From Erodium maritimum (taxonomy: Eukaryota > Streptophyta > Magnoliopsida > Geraniales > Geraniaceae), in assembly GCA_963921825.1 (NCBI GenBank), contig OY997593.1, positions 58,760,039 to 58,824,038 on the forward strand: a stretch of DNA of 64,000 nt, in the 5' to 3' direction. The notes beneath the pieces are model-generated. The model saw nothing but the letters and a program-made list of their open reading frames with translations, was not told the DNA's origin and searched no databases. The translations under genes and the position numbers were made by a program. Shown here one piece after another: positions 34,301 to 45,924 of the stretch. Each line of letters starts with the position of its first letter. Position 1 is the first letter of the stretch.

Positions 34301-35078
34301 TAAATTTAAATTTAAAATAATATGAAAAGTAATTGGTTAACTAGTGTTTAAGAGGATAAAAAAATACTATGACTTACAAATTAACAATGAATTAAATAAT
34401 TTTTCAAAGAGGAAAAAGATATCAAAATATTTGAGACGTAGAATTAAAATGTAAATTTGGCTATTTATAATATAATTGTAATTGTTAATTATTTTGTAAT
34501 CTTATACAATAATATATATATATATATATTACAAAAATATGTTATTTTAAATTTTTGATTATATATGTTTATTAATAATTAAAATTAATTAAAATAATAA
34601 AATCCGCCTAGCGCCTAGGGGTCCTCAACGCCCGACTAGCGCCTAGCGCCATTTACAACCATGTGCCTAAGTGAAAGTCAAGCGTTGTCTTGGAGTAATT
34701 ATTTAATTTGACTTTTACTTGTTATGCTTACTAGCATTCCCTAATTGGACGGTTACCCGTGGTGGTGAGCGCTTGCTCATAACCTTAACTACTTTTCCTA
34801 CTGAGCGAAAGCTCACCCCCCTTACTTTGTTGTGTTTCAGGTGTTGAGTGGGATCTGTACTAGCAGGATTCTCGGAGCTTGGGAGCTGGCGAGGGTTTAG
34901 CTAGTGTCTAGCGATGTACTTTATCTGTTACTGTTTGACTTGTTTACTATTACGTTTATTTGAACTTTTGGAGCTTTAAATTGCATTTGAGACCCATTTA
35001 TTTATCTTTATTACTTTGTTATTATTTTATCTTAAGTCGCGTCTCGAATCCGGTCAAAACCGGATTTGGGGCGTGACA
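31333..35078 (+). mobile_element. Solo LTR, gypsy family, 3.7 kb with nested element
   Basis: It starts TGTAAAGAACGCCTCG and ends GGATTTGGGGCGTGACA. The flanks GAATG (31328-31332) and GAACG (35079-35083) are a 5-bp TSD with one C/T difference. Sequence order resembles the solo LTR at 45920-48607 read in reverse: a GC-rich 5' block, GGGTC-type repeats (32200-32380), TTAATTAATT, and a GGATGTGATTCACTAG motif. There is no internal retroelement region. It interrupts ORF1-only LINE copy (i). Confidence 0.87.
33851..34662. mobile_element. Mutator-type inverted-repeat element, 812 bp, 10-bp TSD
   Basis: The ends are ATGGTTGTAAA and its inverted match TTTACAACCAT. The flanks GTGCCTAAGC (33841-33850) and GTGCCTAAGT (34663-34672) form a 9-10-bp duplication. 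Subterminal parts are GC-rich runs of GCGCCTAGGC-type words in both orientations, with an AT-rich middle. It is nested in the solo LTR and carries no gene. Confidence 0.82.
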
Positions 35079-36666
35079 GAACGTCCCCATGCTCGCGTAA
35101 TGATCTTGAGCATGAATTCTTTTCAGGGGGCTTTGGCGCCAACAGCCTACCCTACATGCTGAATTTTTGGCGAGCAAGGATTGTTTGGTCCGTCAAAGTG
35201 TAGGGCACCAAGACCTCCATCTCGTCTTCATCGGTGATGGAGAAAGTTGAGAGGCCGTTCTAGAGGGTCACCATCGATGACGACATGTCCCGAGGAGGCG
35301 GTGAGGTAGAGGAGCCATCGACCCTCGACGTCTTCGAGACCAAGGAATCAGGTCCTTCCTTGGTCGGTGGTGATACAAAGACATGCGGTCGCGCGTGGGA
35401 AGAAACCCTAGCAGGGCGTCCTCACTTGGGTTGACCGGTACAGACTCCGACGATACATTCCCTGGGGAAAGGACCACCAGAGCACAACCCTCCATGGACG
35501 ATTGGCTAGTTGGGGGCAGTTGCATTTACGGTTATGTAATCGGTAACACAGAAAGAGAGGTTTTATGGGTTCTCTTCTTCCTAGCCTTCACCGGGTGGAT
35601 GAAATCAGATGAGGGTCATGGGGGCATGGTAATGGGATTCGGGGTGACAACCATCATAGAGTAAGGAGGGGACGTGACGATCTCCATTGGTGGAGAGATC
35701 GACAACACGGGGGGTCGAGGTGTTGTTGATCTCTCCCCTAAAAAATATTTCTATTCGAAACCCATAAATCGACATCTTAACTAATATGAATCTCTCTATT
35801 TCACAATTAACAAAACCCTAGAAATCAAGCAACCTATATGAAGAAAAATGAAACCCAGAAATTTGCAGAAGAAAAACATAACCCAAAATCTAATAAATCC
35901 CCGTAGTACATCCAAACTTGCATAAATCTCTAAAACCAACAGAAATCAACCAAATGCAGAGTTGTTCAAACTAAACAAAGACCCCAAATATTAGAAGCTC
36001 GCCGAAGAACACGTGGAGAAGAAGAAGAGAGGGCGGCAATGATTGCATCGACGAAGAAGAGATGAAGTTCCTCTCTTGACTGGATATGTAGATCTGTTGT
36101 GACATGGTTGAACTCGTAGTGGAGATAGATTCGTAACTACTAACAACCCTTTTCCCGGTACCATGGAGGTCGACGGAGAGGAACGGTAAAGTTGTGGAGG
36201 TCGGCGCCGACGAGGAAAGGTGGAGCCATGTACAAAGGTGTAGGAGTCGCATGTGGGAGAGGAGGCCAAAGAGAAGAAGCAAGTGGGGAAGAAGGAGGTG
36301 AGAGAGTGGGCAGCGTGGTTGAAATGAATGGGAAGAGTTAGATTTAGGTTAAGTCAGATTTAAGTAATGGTTAGTTTAGGTATTTTCAGAAAATATACCA
36401 GCATGTGCTTGGCGCAAGATAATTTCCGTCTGATTTTGTAGGGAAAACGAGTAAAGTGAAAAAAAATGAAATTAAGAGGGATAAATGTCAAAAAAATAGT
36501 TAAGGACTTGACATGAAAAAATGCGATAGTATGATTGGTTATGTGTTGTTTTCCCTATATTAAAACGTGATAACTGAAAAATCTATTTTCAATTCCATTT
36601 GATTTCGAATTTTGAAAATCAAAATCCTTATGGTTCAATTAAAACTCTTTTAATTAAAATCCAAAG

Positions 36667-38689
36667 TTTTTTTTGAGTAATTGTAATTTCATTCCATTAA
36701 AAGGGTCAGTACATGTTCGAAATCCCAGACGGGTCAAACACACAAACCCTGTAACTACTATTGCGTCCAGAACGCATTGGATGAGCCACAAAAGCTAAAT
36801 AAAACGAGAACCAAACTAAGTATAGCTGAACAATTAAGATCATAAAACTAGTAGAGTACTAGGGAGCATTGCTCAAGGTAGGGCCTACAAACCGCTAGGT
36901 CACCCAAGGGAGACACTTTTTATCCGCTATAAAACCGAGCATATGACCACCAGTACCGGGTTGAGGATAGGGTGACCTCGGGGGGAGTACCCAACTTCCC
37001 CCGAGCCTCGGTGTGTGACTCATGGCTTCTAGCGGGGTTGTTTCCCAGCCCTCGCCTGATCTTCACGAGGCTCCCGATGATCCTCCCGATGACAGCCCAC
37101 TCCCAGTTCCCCAAGGTGCACTCCCCCTCCCTCCCGAGGTACAGTCAGCGGAGGGGTTGATTCGCATAGCAGTGGAGCAAAGCCCGGGGGCACCCTAGCA
37201 GTCTGCGCCCAAGTCGTGGCATATCCCTTATCCTTCCGGTTCTTGGGATAGTGCTTTAGTGACTTGTCAAAAGTATGGATGCCCGGCATCTCCCTGTCGC
37301 AGGCCGTAGGGGTGCCCTATACACCCACAATTCCCACAGAAACCGGTAGCTTGGCATATGTAAGAGAGTAGGTGATCGGGTCCTTGAACTCAGGGAACCT
37401 GAGGCGCATATTCTGACACAGAGGTCGGTCAAGGGAATGCCAGTAGCGGACCTTCACTGTCCCCCCCCCCCCCCCCCCCCCAGCACTGGCCAATTCATCG
37501 CAAGGAACGGCCACCGTCCCACCCAACGCCTCCCCAATCCTAGTACATGTAGTCTTAGTGCTAACTATCTAGGGGATACCATGGGCATGTACCCACAGTT
37601 GCATCTTGTCCATGGCTGGAAGGTCCTGGACGAACGGATCCATCTCCGCCAGCATCAAGGTTTGCCGTCAAAACACCATGGTTTATTCAGCCTAACCCAA
37701 TCTCAATCCTCCTTCCTGGAAAAATAAAACCCAAAGACACCCAGGCAGACGTCCTTTATGACCAAACCAATAGCCTATTTGCCTCATGAATTAGTGAGGA
37801 TACGGAGGAGGGTATCCTTACGAGGTTGAACATCCGTGAGGAGGCGACCCACCATCCCATATTGTTGGCGAGAAAGCGTAGCCGGATCAAGAACCCCATT
37901 CACTACCGTAACTTCCAAGGGTTCCTCAAACCCTAGGGAGCAACCCGAGAAACTGTGTTGAAGGGCCTGAAGTGGGCTATCATGATCCAGTATTGGAGGC
38001 GTGGGGTGATGGCGGGAAGGTTGATGGAGGTCCTCGGTCGGCGCTGTGGGCTGCTCCATTTGGATAGGTGGGATGTGATTAGCAATAGGTAAAGAGAGAG
38101 CCTTACCAGTCGTCGACCCTAACCCGTCCGCCATCTGCAGCCGATGAGTCTCCAAAACCCTAGCTGAAAGCTAGGGGGATGGTAAAATAGCCGCCTGTTT
38201 CGGAGGACGGCCCCGGTGCGTATGTGGTGGCTCCGACCTCGGAGAGTGGTCCCCCGGTGCATAGGGTACCAATGGAAACATCAAAGGAGGGACCGAGGGC
38301 GGGGGCGGCAGTGAGTCTTTGGGCGGAACCGACGTCGTCGCCAAAACCTTCTTCTTCCGAGGCGCTCGCGTAGGCCGCACAACGTCGTGCGATGGGAAAG
38401 GGGGAGGGACGGCCCCCGATCCCGCACCCACGCCAGCGGCTAATGGGGCAAGATCCCCCGGCTTCACGCCCACGCCAGCGGCTGCTGGGACAAGGCCCAA
38501 GACGAGGACCTTCGGAGAAACAGGTCGTGAGGGTGGGGTGGACATGGGATGGGACAAAGAGGGAGACACCGGTGGAGAGGCGGAGCGCGCGGCTTGATCG
38601 GTGAAAAACACAGAGATACGGGAGCACATGGTTAGGGTTTAGAGTTCTCGACAGAAGCGAGGAGAAATTTTTTAACTAGTTATCTAACC
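36667..38689 (-). mobile_element. ORF1-only LINE copy (ii), 2.0 kb, complete with TSD
   Basis: The poly(A) end is the T-run at 36667-36674, and a direct repeat AATCCAAAG flanks both ends (36658-36666 and 38690-38698). ORF1 starts at an ATG at 38629. It has a Pro/Ser-rich N-terminus, an in-frame TAG at 38171-38173, then a DUF4283-like start (YGMVGRLLTDVQPRKDTLLRIL, about 37785-37855), a Gly run encoded by the C/G homopolymer, and a degraded zinc-knuckle region near 37320-37430. Several further stops follow. The 3' UTR comes straight after ORF1: there is no endonuclease or reverse transcriptase and no room for one. It is therefore non-autonomous by structure. Confidence 0.78.
37461..37481. repeat. 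Run of 21 C residues (Gly codons on minus strand)
   Basis: A homopolymer lies inside the LINE ORF1 of copy (ii). On the minus strand it reads as a poly-Gly stretch just before TVKVRYWHSLDRPL. Length is likely variable and a frameshift hazard. Confidence 0.88.
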
Positions 38690-38698
38690 AATCCAAAG

Positions 38699-39608
38699 TT
38701 AATATATGTTACATGATATCTTTTTATTATATTCATTTTATAATATAAATATATTATATTAAAATAGAAAAACGAGTTCATGACTTCAATTATACTTTTT
38801 CAGCGTTTGTTCAATTGAGTTCTGAAGTCCATTTATTTTTGGTTTTGTTTCTTTCGTGTGATACTATGGAGTATGGACTAATATAATACTGCCATGGTTT
38901 CAAAATCCTCATTTTTTCGGCATGTGATAATTGGTCTTTAGCAAGACATGTGATTAATTAAAGTGATATGAAGATCGACAATCAGATTCAATATTTTACC
39001 TTTAATCCTTTTGCATAATTACCCTTCTTAATTATAAGGGGGCATAAGTAGGGAAACATTTTACGAGGGCATACATAAGAAAACATTTTACTACTGTGTA
39101 TTTGGGACAGCGACATACCATTTTCCCTAAAAGAAACATGCTTGAATCCAATCCAATGTGAATAGAATGAAGCAATGAAGCTAAACAATACTTGTTCCAA
39201 TTTCCTCTTTCACTACCCAGAATTGCCAAAAGAAAAGGAAGCATTTTCAACTATAATAGAAACCCTTTGAAAAGAAAAATAAAGGGCAAAGAGATGCACA
39301 ATTCTTCACCAGCATCTTCCACTGCAGATAGTCTGCCATTTCCCAACCTCATATCCTTTAAGACCTAAAGAGAAATAACAGATTGTGGGAAAGTTGGGGT
39401 GAGGCGAAAAAAAGAGTAACTTATTGCACTATTTGCAAACTGCAGAATTCCAACCAAATTCCATCCCCTCTTTTAATAACCAACTCATCAGCCTTCTCTA
39501 GAGAAAAGAGAACAGGGCAAAACAAAAATAAAAATTAAACAAAAGGCAACCATCTGCCATCAAAAATTGAAACTTCTTGGTTTCTTGTGATCAAGACTGG
39601 ATGGTATA
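38699..39608. other. 3' flank of the vasculin-like gene
   Basis: AT-rich sequence holding the presumed 3' UTR of the minus-strand gene ending at 39609. No bounded repeat or further gene is seen. Confidence 0.5.
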
Positions 39609-42472
39609 TCAAACTTTGGACTCAGAGTCAGCTGGCGCTCCACCGATACCAGTTGCCTGGGATTCAGCAAGCTTTGGCAGCACACTTCCACACAATTTCA
39701 AGGATGGCCTCAGTTTCATGTACTGCAAAAAAAAACAGAGTATATGAATCATGTTGAATTGTATTTGCAGAATGGTATATTAACTATTGATAGCTATTAG
39801 ATGTTCACAATGAAAACACTTTGGAGCACATTGGTCTGTCCATACCAAGCTTATAAGTACAAGTGATGGGTCAATTACCTCCTGATAGAAAGCATTGATC
39901 TCCTCTTCTGTAAGGCCTTCATCCTCTTCAGCATTTTCCTCCCAACCAAGAGAGCGAAGAAAAGCAGCCTCCTCCTCATCTGGATAAACTGCCAAGTCAG
40001 GACTCAAATTTTGTTCACCAAGCTCAGAAAGTCCTTGTGACTCTTCACAGGTACTACCGTTGCTTGTAACCTCACCGCCATTCTCAGTATGAGAACCTAC
40101 GGGAGCACATGCTAGTTCCTTGATTTCTTCACCAGAACTCGTCACAATAGGGGGGGAACTTTCAGGACCCGGAGATGTGAGCAGAGCAGCTGCGTTCATT
40201 GAGGACTTCTTCCTCATGAGATTTAAAAAATCTTTCCGGCTTTGGGCTTGTGCTGAGGATGGCCTCTTCTCAAGTGAAGAACCAGGATTAAGAGGCTTAC
40301 GATCAATAGTGGAAAATCTTGGGTTGCTTGAATTCTTTAAAGGAGCGGATGCAACTGAAGCAGAAGCAGCAGCAGCAGTAGCGGCAGCAGGAGGAGGCTG
40401 ACTATTAGATATCTTGTTGCTAGCAGTATTTGTAGGACTGGAGACATCCCTGGAACCAGGTGAGACACCGTTTTCCCAAACTGGTTTGAGGACAAGAAAC
40501 TTCCCAAGAGAGGTAGTCTTTGAAGCATCAGATTTCACATTTCCCACACGTTGAGATTGGACAGCTAGGTGTGAGGAAGGTTGCTGCTGCTGTCCACTCT
40601 TGGCAGCTGAAACCATCTCACCACTTCTGGCTGCAAGCTTGGGCTTTGACTTATCAGAAGAGCTGAGGACCTGTGAAAAGTTGAAACTACTTAGTATTCA
40701 ACATCTAAAACGAAAAGCTTAATACTCAGATAGCCTCAGAGTACAAATGGAATGTTCACAACTAGCCTTCTCAAATTTCAGCTCTATATGGACGGATATA
40801 ATAGATCTCAATGCCACAAACCTGTCTAGGCCAATTTAAAGCTTTAAGAAAACAAAGGGCAGGATAAAATAATAGAAATAATGTGAGCTACAATGTCACA
40901 AATTGAAAATTAATTAAAAAAAATAGACAAATTTCCATCCATACAAGTGGTCATTTGCCAAACATTAAGGGTAAGGCTGTGTACATAAATAATACTCCCC
41001 AAACCCTCCACAATGGTAGGAGCCTCATGCAATAGCCCTTTCTTTATGTTCTGAGTTTGATTAAAAAGTTACTCCGATAAGAATGTAACCAAACCCGACG
41101 TGAGTCATAAAACAAAGGATAACTGTTTCTCCAACATCATGTGTTCTTGATGAAAGCTTTTAATTATTATTGATTGCATGATACAATAAAGTACTCCTTT
41201 CTCATTGTAATATATAAGAAGAATAAGATAACATGAACAAAATCTTGTAATGCACATATAAACATTTTAGAATTTAAAAAATATATAAGCGCAACACATT
41301 GTAAAGAGAAACTCCTATATAATTATAAGATATCCCCTCTTACCGAAGCCTTAGGCATAGTAGGTGTAACAGGTATTAGTTGCCTTGATTGCTTGATGGC
41401 CAATTCTTCGAGCCTCTGAGTCTTGACAGATAACTACAAATTATAGAAACATTTTACTACATCAGCCAAAGGATATCTCATGTGTATATCACATGTATAA
41501 AAGGCAGACTAAACTTGCTTGGTTACCTGGGGAGCAGTATTGCTTCTTGAGGGGGCTGCCTGAGCCAATGCTTCAGCCATGTTCAGACCAGCCACTGTGC
41601 TTGAAGCCCCAGACAGAGAGGTTCCAACGGTAGTCTGTTGAACTGGTGAGGGAGGGACCTCAACCAAAGCAGACCTCCATCCTTCACCAATCAAAACTGA
41701 ACTACTAATAGGTAAGTTCTGAACAGCAGTGGTCAAACCAGGAGATGCAGCCCTACATATATCCAGCACTCCTTGCCTCTCTTCATTTGCAAGAGATGGG
41801 AAATCCTTCTCAAATACACCCTTATGTGTGGTACCAGCAGTACTAATCCCCAAATGATTGCCATTGCCATTGTAGTGACTGTTACTGATGCCTAGTTTTG
41901 AATCCACAGGGGCTTTTCGCAACATCAACTCGCCCTGTTTCCTACTTACCATTGATTGGGAGCGCCTCAATTTATCATTCTCAACACGTGTTAATAAGCT
42001 TCCAAGAGGGTCAGAGGAATCTCGCTCCCAGTGATCCCCAAAATTCGACCTCTCTTTTTCCCTATCCCGGTCCCTTTCACGGTGACTTCTACTGAAGCTA
42101 CTGTATGCATGCTTTGCAGAACCATTACTACTAGAACTCCTCCTTGAATTTGAGGAAGATGATCGATCCAAGAAAGGGGAACGAGGTGTATCAAAATCAC
42201 TAATGCTTTTAGATGTCCTATTTCTATTATGGTGTCCCAGAAAAGCCAAATCTATACAATCAAGAGTAACAAAACACAATTATAGACCATTCACATAACC
42301 ATACATAAAAGATAAAAAAATATAAGGCATCTGAAACTTAGAATTATAGATAAGTATAAGTACCTGAGTGCGAAGAAGCCGACAGAGAATGATGAGTTGA
42401 ACTGCCACCCCCTGTAGGATTTCCAGTAGTTCTCAACCATTCTGGAACTAATGCGGGTTCACTTCTTTCCAT
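39609..42472 (-). CDS. Vasculin / GC-rich promoter-binding protein 1-like nuclear protein (609 aa, 5 coding exons)
   Basis: The coding exons on the minus strand are 42472-42364, 42251-41527, 41433-41344, 40670-39879 and 39722-39609 (109, 725, 90, 792, 114 nt). They join in phase to 609 residues plus stop with GT-AG introns. The N-terminus is MERSEPALVPEWLRTTG. Ser/Arg-rich and basic segments follow, including a KDRDRE-type charged run and FGDHW. EKDFPSL lies at about 184-190, KFLVLKPVWENG at about 365-376 and RKDFLNLMRKK further on. The acidic EEEAAFLRSLGWEEN...EGLTEEEINAFY lies at about 540-570. Order and wording of these motifs parallel animal vasculin/GPBP1 (VPAWL, DFPSL, LVIK, a KAMGW..LTEDEL motif), a nuclear regulator that binds GC-rich promoters or RNA. 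Function in plants is inferred. The protein is mostly disordered low-complexity sequence and intact. Confidence 0.85.
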
Positions 42473-43580
42473 AAGAAATATTGTCCGTCATCAAATAAAA
42501 CAAGAAATCAGTGTATTACCTTCTCCGCCCTCTCCAACCCTTTTCCAAATCAGAATTGTTATCCTAGTGTCCTATCCCAGATGGATTGTGAACACGGCAC
42601 AAATATTTCCTTCACCTCAAAGGAACAATCCCTCAATGCACTCACATATAGGTACAGCAATTTGACAAGTTCCTCAATCAATCATCAGTCTTGATCAGTC
42701 AAAGGAACCAGATTTCAATACACCCAGATGGAAGCAATGAAGACAATGGCAATAAAAAAGGGTTCAACTGGTGAACACAACACAATGGTTGGAATCAGAG
42801 TGTTTCTACGCCTCCATCTTTAACCACAGATGGATTTGCAGATATGAAACCCTCTCAACACACGCTCATAACGGCAAAAACAAGGGCCAGCGTCCCAGAT
42901 AAACGCATAACCAGAGGAACAATAACGCTAACAACGAACAAAGCCCACGATTTTACCAAAAGTGGGCACAACCGTGAAACAGTTCGATCAGAAGAAACCC
43001 TAGAGACCGCCTCCCAAACCAAAACCAAATCCGAATGCGGAAACACACGGAAACCCTATAAAATATGCACAGACGTGTGTATCAAATTCCCAATACCTAG
43101 GGTTTTCACAACAGCGCCAATCAGAAAACACAAGAAAAATTCCACAATACGCGACGGCGGCGAGATAGAGAGAGAACAGTGAGAACTAACCCTACCTGCA
43201 ACGATCGATTCTGGGAAGACCCACGGAAACGTAACCGTTTCGATAGGCGCCGAGCCTATCCGCAATCCGGAAAGCAATGTGTGACGGAGACAAACAAAGC
43301 GAGGTTGTGAACTGCAAAGGAGAAATGCCCAGAGAGGAGAAGATGGAGATGGTTATAGAGATGAAGAGAAGAGGGGCAGAGACGGGAATGGGAATGGAAA
43401 TTGGAGAGTAGAGAGACGAAGCGAATAGGGTTTGTATGCTGGTGTGTATGTGTGCGTGTGTGCGTGGGAGAGAGATAGCGAATTTGTGTAAATTTTCGGT
43501 TGGTTTCGGATACTACTGCCCACTGGAGAATGAAACGTACCAAGAACAAATTCAATATATATATTAATAGGTTATAACTC
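42473..43580 (-). promoter_or_regulatory. 5' UTR, leader intron and promoter of the vasculin-like gene
   Basis: Upstream of the start codon, a TGCAG|GTAGGG donor on the minus strand (exon edge near 43196) suggests a leader exon spliced across 42480-43195. Pyrimidine-rich CT and CACACA tracts at 43340-43500 are typical of plant 5' leaders and promoters. The exact leader acceptor and transcription start could not be fixed. Confidence 0.5.
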
Positions 43581-43708
43581 ACCGATTTTTAATCTCTTCC
43601 TTTTTTCTACTTAACCCAAAAGATATTTGCTTTCAATAAGCTTTATCCCAAAAAATATACACATACTGTATGTTGTAATCTATGTTTTTCATGTATAATA
43701 GTATCATT

Positions 43709-43723
43709 AATGACAATATTAAG
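43709..43723 (+). repeat. LINE target-site duplication, copy 1 of 3
   Basis: AATGACAATATTAAG lies immediately before the LINE body. Close copies occur at 50034-50048 (AATGACAGTATTAAG) and 52325-52339 (AATGTCAGTCTTAAG), after the poly(A) ends of the two consecutive LINE insertions. Confidence 0.8.
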
Positions 43724-43734
43724 CGACAAATTAG

Positions 43735-44172
43735 GTGTCAATGGAAGATTTCAATGGTATCTTTCGGCCCTCAAAAAAGAGGGGAGGCAATGTGTACCCT
43801 GTAGGACTCATGCAGGGGTTCCAACATGCCATTACTGACATCGGGGTGGAGGAATTACCGGTGCAAGGGTATCAATTTACGTGGACCCGGGGACATGATC
43901 CGGAGACCAAAGTGGAAAGTCAACTCGACAGGGCCTTCATATCCCCCCAAGCTCGAGCTCGTTTTCGAGATGCTTCTCTGCAAAATCTGGGTGTCTCGAC
44001 GTCGACGTCAGATCATATGCCTATTCTCCTACAACTTCAGAAGGAGCTTCCAAAGCGGCGACAGCGACAGTTCTGGTTTGAGAATGTTTGGCTGGAGCAT
44101 CCTGAATGTGGTAACCTAGTTCAGGCTGAATGGGGCAGAGATATTGGTACGTCTCTCGATGAGTGGGGTTAG
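43735..44172 (+). pseudogene. LINE ORF2 endonuclease C-terminal half
   Basis: The frame carries MEDFNGIF, a QGYQFTWTRG segment and STSDHMPILLQL, the C-terminal EEP-fold signature with the catalytic SDH motif. It stops at a TAG after SLDEWG, where an intact ORF2 would read on. The N-terminal endonuclease half is missing through 5' truncation. Confidence 0.85.
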
Positions 44173-44534
44173 ACCGTTTTTCGGGATAATATCAACCAAA
44201 TTCGTTCTCTTTAGAGGCAACTGGCTGAACTGAACGGTCGAATAGACAGGCAAGGCATCAAACAGGAAGAGTTCTTGCGTCAATGGGCGAAACAGCATTG
44301 GTTGGGAGAAGGCGATAGAAATACGAAGTTCTTTCAGCGATCGGCCACGAAAAAGCAGGCAAGGAACAAACTCAAATCTTTTATTAACGATGAAGGGGTG
44401 GAAATGCAATGGCATACGGGGATGAGGGAATGATCCACAACTACTTCGCCAATATTTTCACTGCTGGGTACATTGATGATTACGGCCTCCCCATGACCGT
44501 TCCTCATATGATATCCCCTTCTTAGAATCTACAG

Positions 44535-45924
44535 TTGACAAAGCGGGTATCAGATGCGGAAGTTCATAAGGCAGTTTTCCAGATGGGTCTGTCGAAGTCT
44601 CCGGGTCCAGATGGTCTTAATCCGAAATTCTTCCAACACTACTGGGATACCCTGCGCCCTGAAGTTATTGAGTTTGTACGATCTGCGGTGGCAACTGGCA
44701 ACATCGACCATGATATCAACAAGACTACCCTTGTATTGATCCCCAAGAAGCCTAGGGCGAGGAAGATTGCATATCTACGGCCTATAGCTTTATGCAACGT
44801 CATTTTCAGAACGATGTCCAAAGTTTTGGCCAATCGCCTAAAACCGCTTCTGGACCCTATTATATCAATCAATCAGGGAGCGTTTGTCCTGAGTCGCCAC
44901 ATTCAGGATGACGTGCTTATATCGTATGAAGTTATCCACTCACTCAGGCGTCGGACCCAAGGGCAGAGAGGGTTCATGGGCTTAAAGCTTGATATGAGCA
45001 AGGCCTATGATAGAGTGGAGTGGTCTTTCCTTTTATCCATGATGGGTGCGTTTGGCTTCGATGTAGGCTGGAGATCTTTAGTTCTTGCATGCATGAGATC
45101 CATCCAGTACACGGTTAGCTCAGATGGCAAGCATACTGCCCATTTCACAGCTGGACGGGGGATTTGCCAAGGTGATCCTTTGTCTCCCTATTTATTCCTA
45201 TTATGCATGGAATGTCTCTCTCGTATGCTCAACCAAGCTGAAAGGAGTGAGACTCTTCATAGGGTATCGGTGGCTAAGGAGCCCGGTTGTGTCTCACATT
45301 TTCTTTGCAGACGACTGTTACATCTTCTGTTGGGCCGATAAGGATGAAGCTGAGCAAGTTAACCAAATTATGCAGTCTTTCGGCCAGTTGTCAGGTCAAG
45401 TAGTTAACAAGGGCAAGTCCTCCATATTCTTCAGTACCAACACCTCACTAGAGAATCCAACGGCATGTTGCGACATTTTAGGTATTCAGGAGATTTCTGG
45501 CCCATCTATGTATTTGGGGGTCCCGAACATGTTGGGTAGACGCAAAGGTCAGAGCCTCCAGTTTCTATGTGATCGGATAGTGACAAAAATAGGGACTTGG
45601 GACGGGCAAATGTTGTCCGCAAGAGGAAAAGAGGTGATGATTCGATCGGTGCTTCAGGTCATGCCGATTTATGCAATTAGCGTATTTCTCCTACCGCGGG
45701 AATCCATCAACAAGATCCACGTTGCCCTAGCGCGATACTGGTGGATGGGGACCCCTAGGGGAAACAAGCCGATTATCTGGCAGTACTGGAAGAAACTCTG
45801 TAGGATGAAGGAGGACGGGGGAATGAGATTTCGGGATATGAGAGATATGAATTTAGCCATGTTGGCCAAGATGGGATGGAAATTCTTGACTCAACCATAT
45901 AGTTTGGTCGCGCGCATTTTGTGA
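44535..45924 (+). pseudogene. LINE ORF2 reverse transcriptase, frameshifted
   Basis: RT blocks appear in order: SKSPGPDGLNPKFF, LVLIPKK, RPIALCNVIFRTMSKVLANRL, NQGAFV, LDMSKAYDRVEW and GICQGDPLSPYLFLLCMECLS. A single-base loss near 45280 shifts the frame, and the catalytic FADD box (45304-45315) is read in the next frame, which then continues through YLGVPNMLGRRKGQ to ..PYSLVARIL at 45918. The solo LTR begins there. The downstream reading resumes at 48614 as RARYYPTG. Confidence 0.9.

Larger units (their letters stand above)
29382..36330 (-). mobile_element. ORF1-only LINE copy (i), interrupted by a solo LTR and plastid-like DNA
   Basis: The minus-strand LINE has its 3' end on the left: a T-run followed by AACAAAAGTTGCGATAATTTATTAAT, like the 3' ends of copies iii and iv. 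A degenerate 3' region (29411-29760) matches those of copies ii and iv. ORF1 remnants include a CCHC-knuckle-like FCYNCG region near 30850-30915 and N-terminal frames at 35268-35525. A solo LTR (31333-35078) and a plastid-like block (29785-30700) split it. I see no reverse transcriptase. The 5' limit near 36330 is approximate. Confidence 0.6.
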
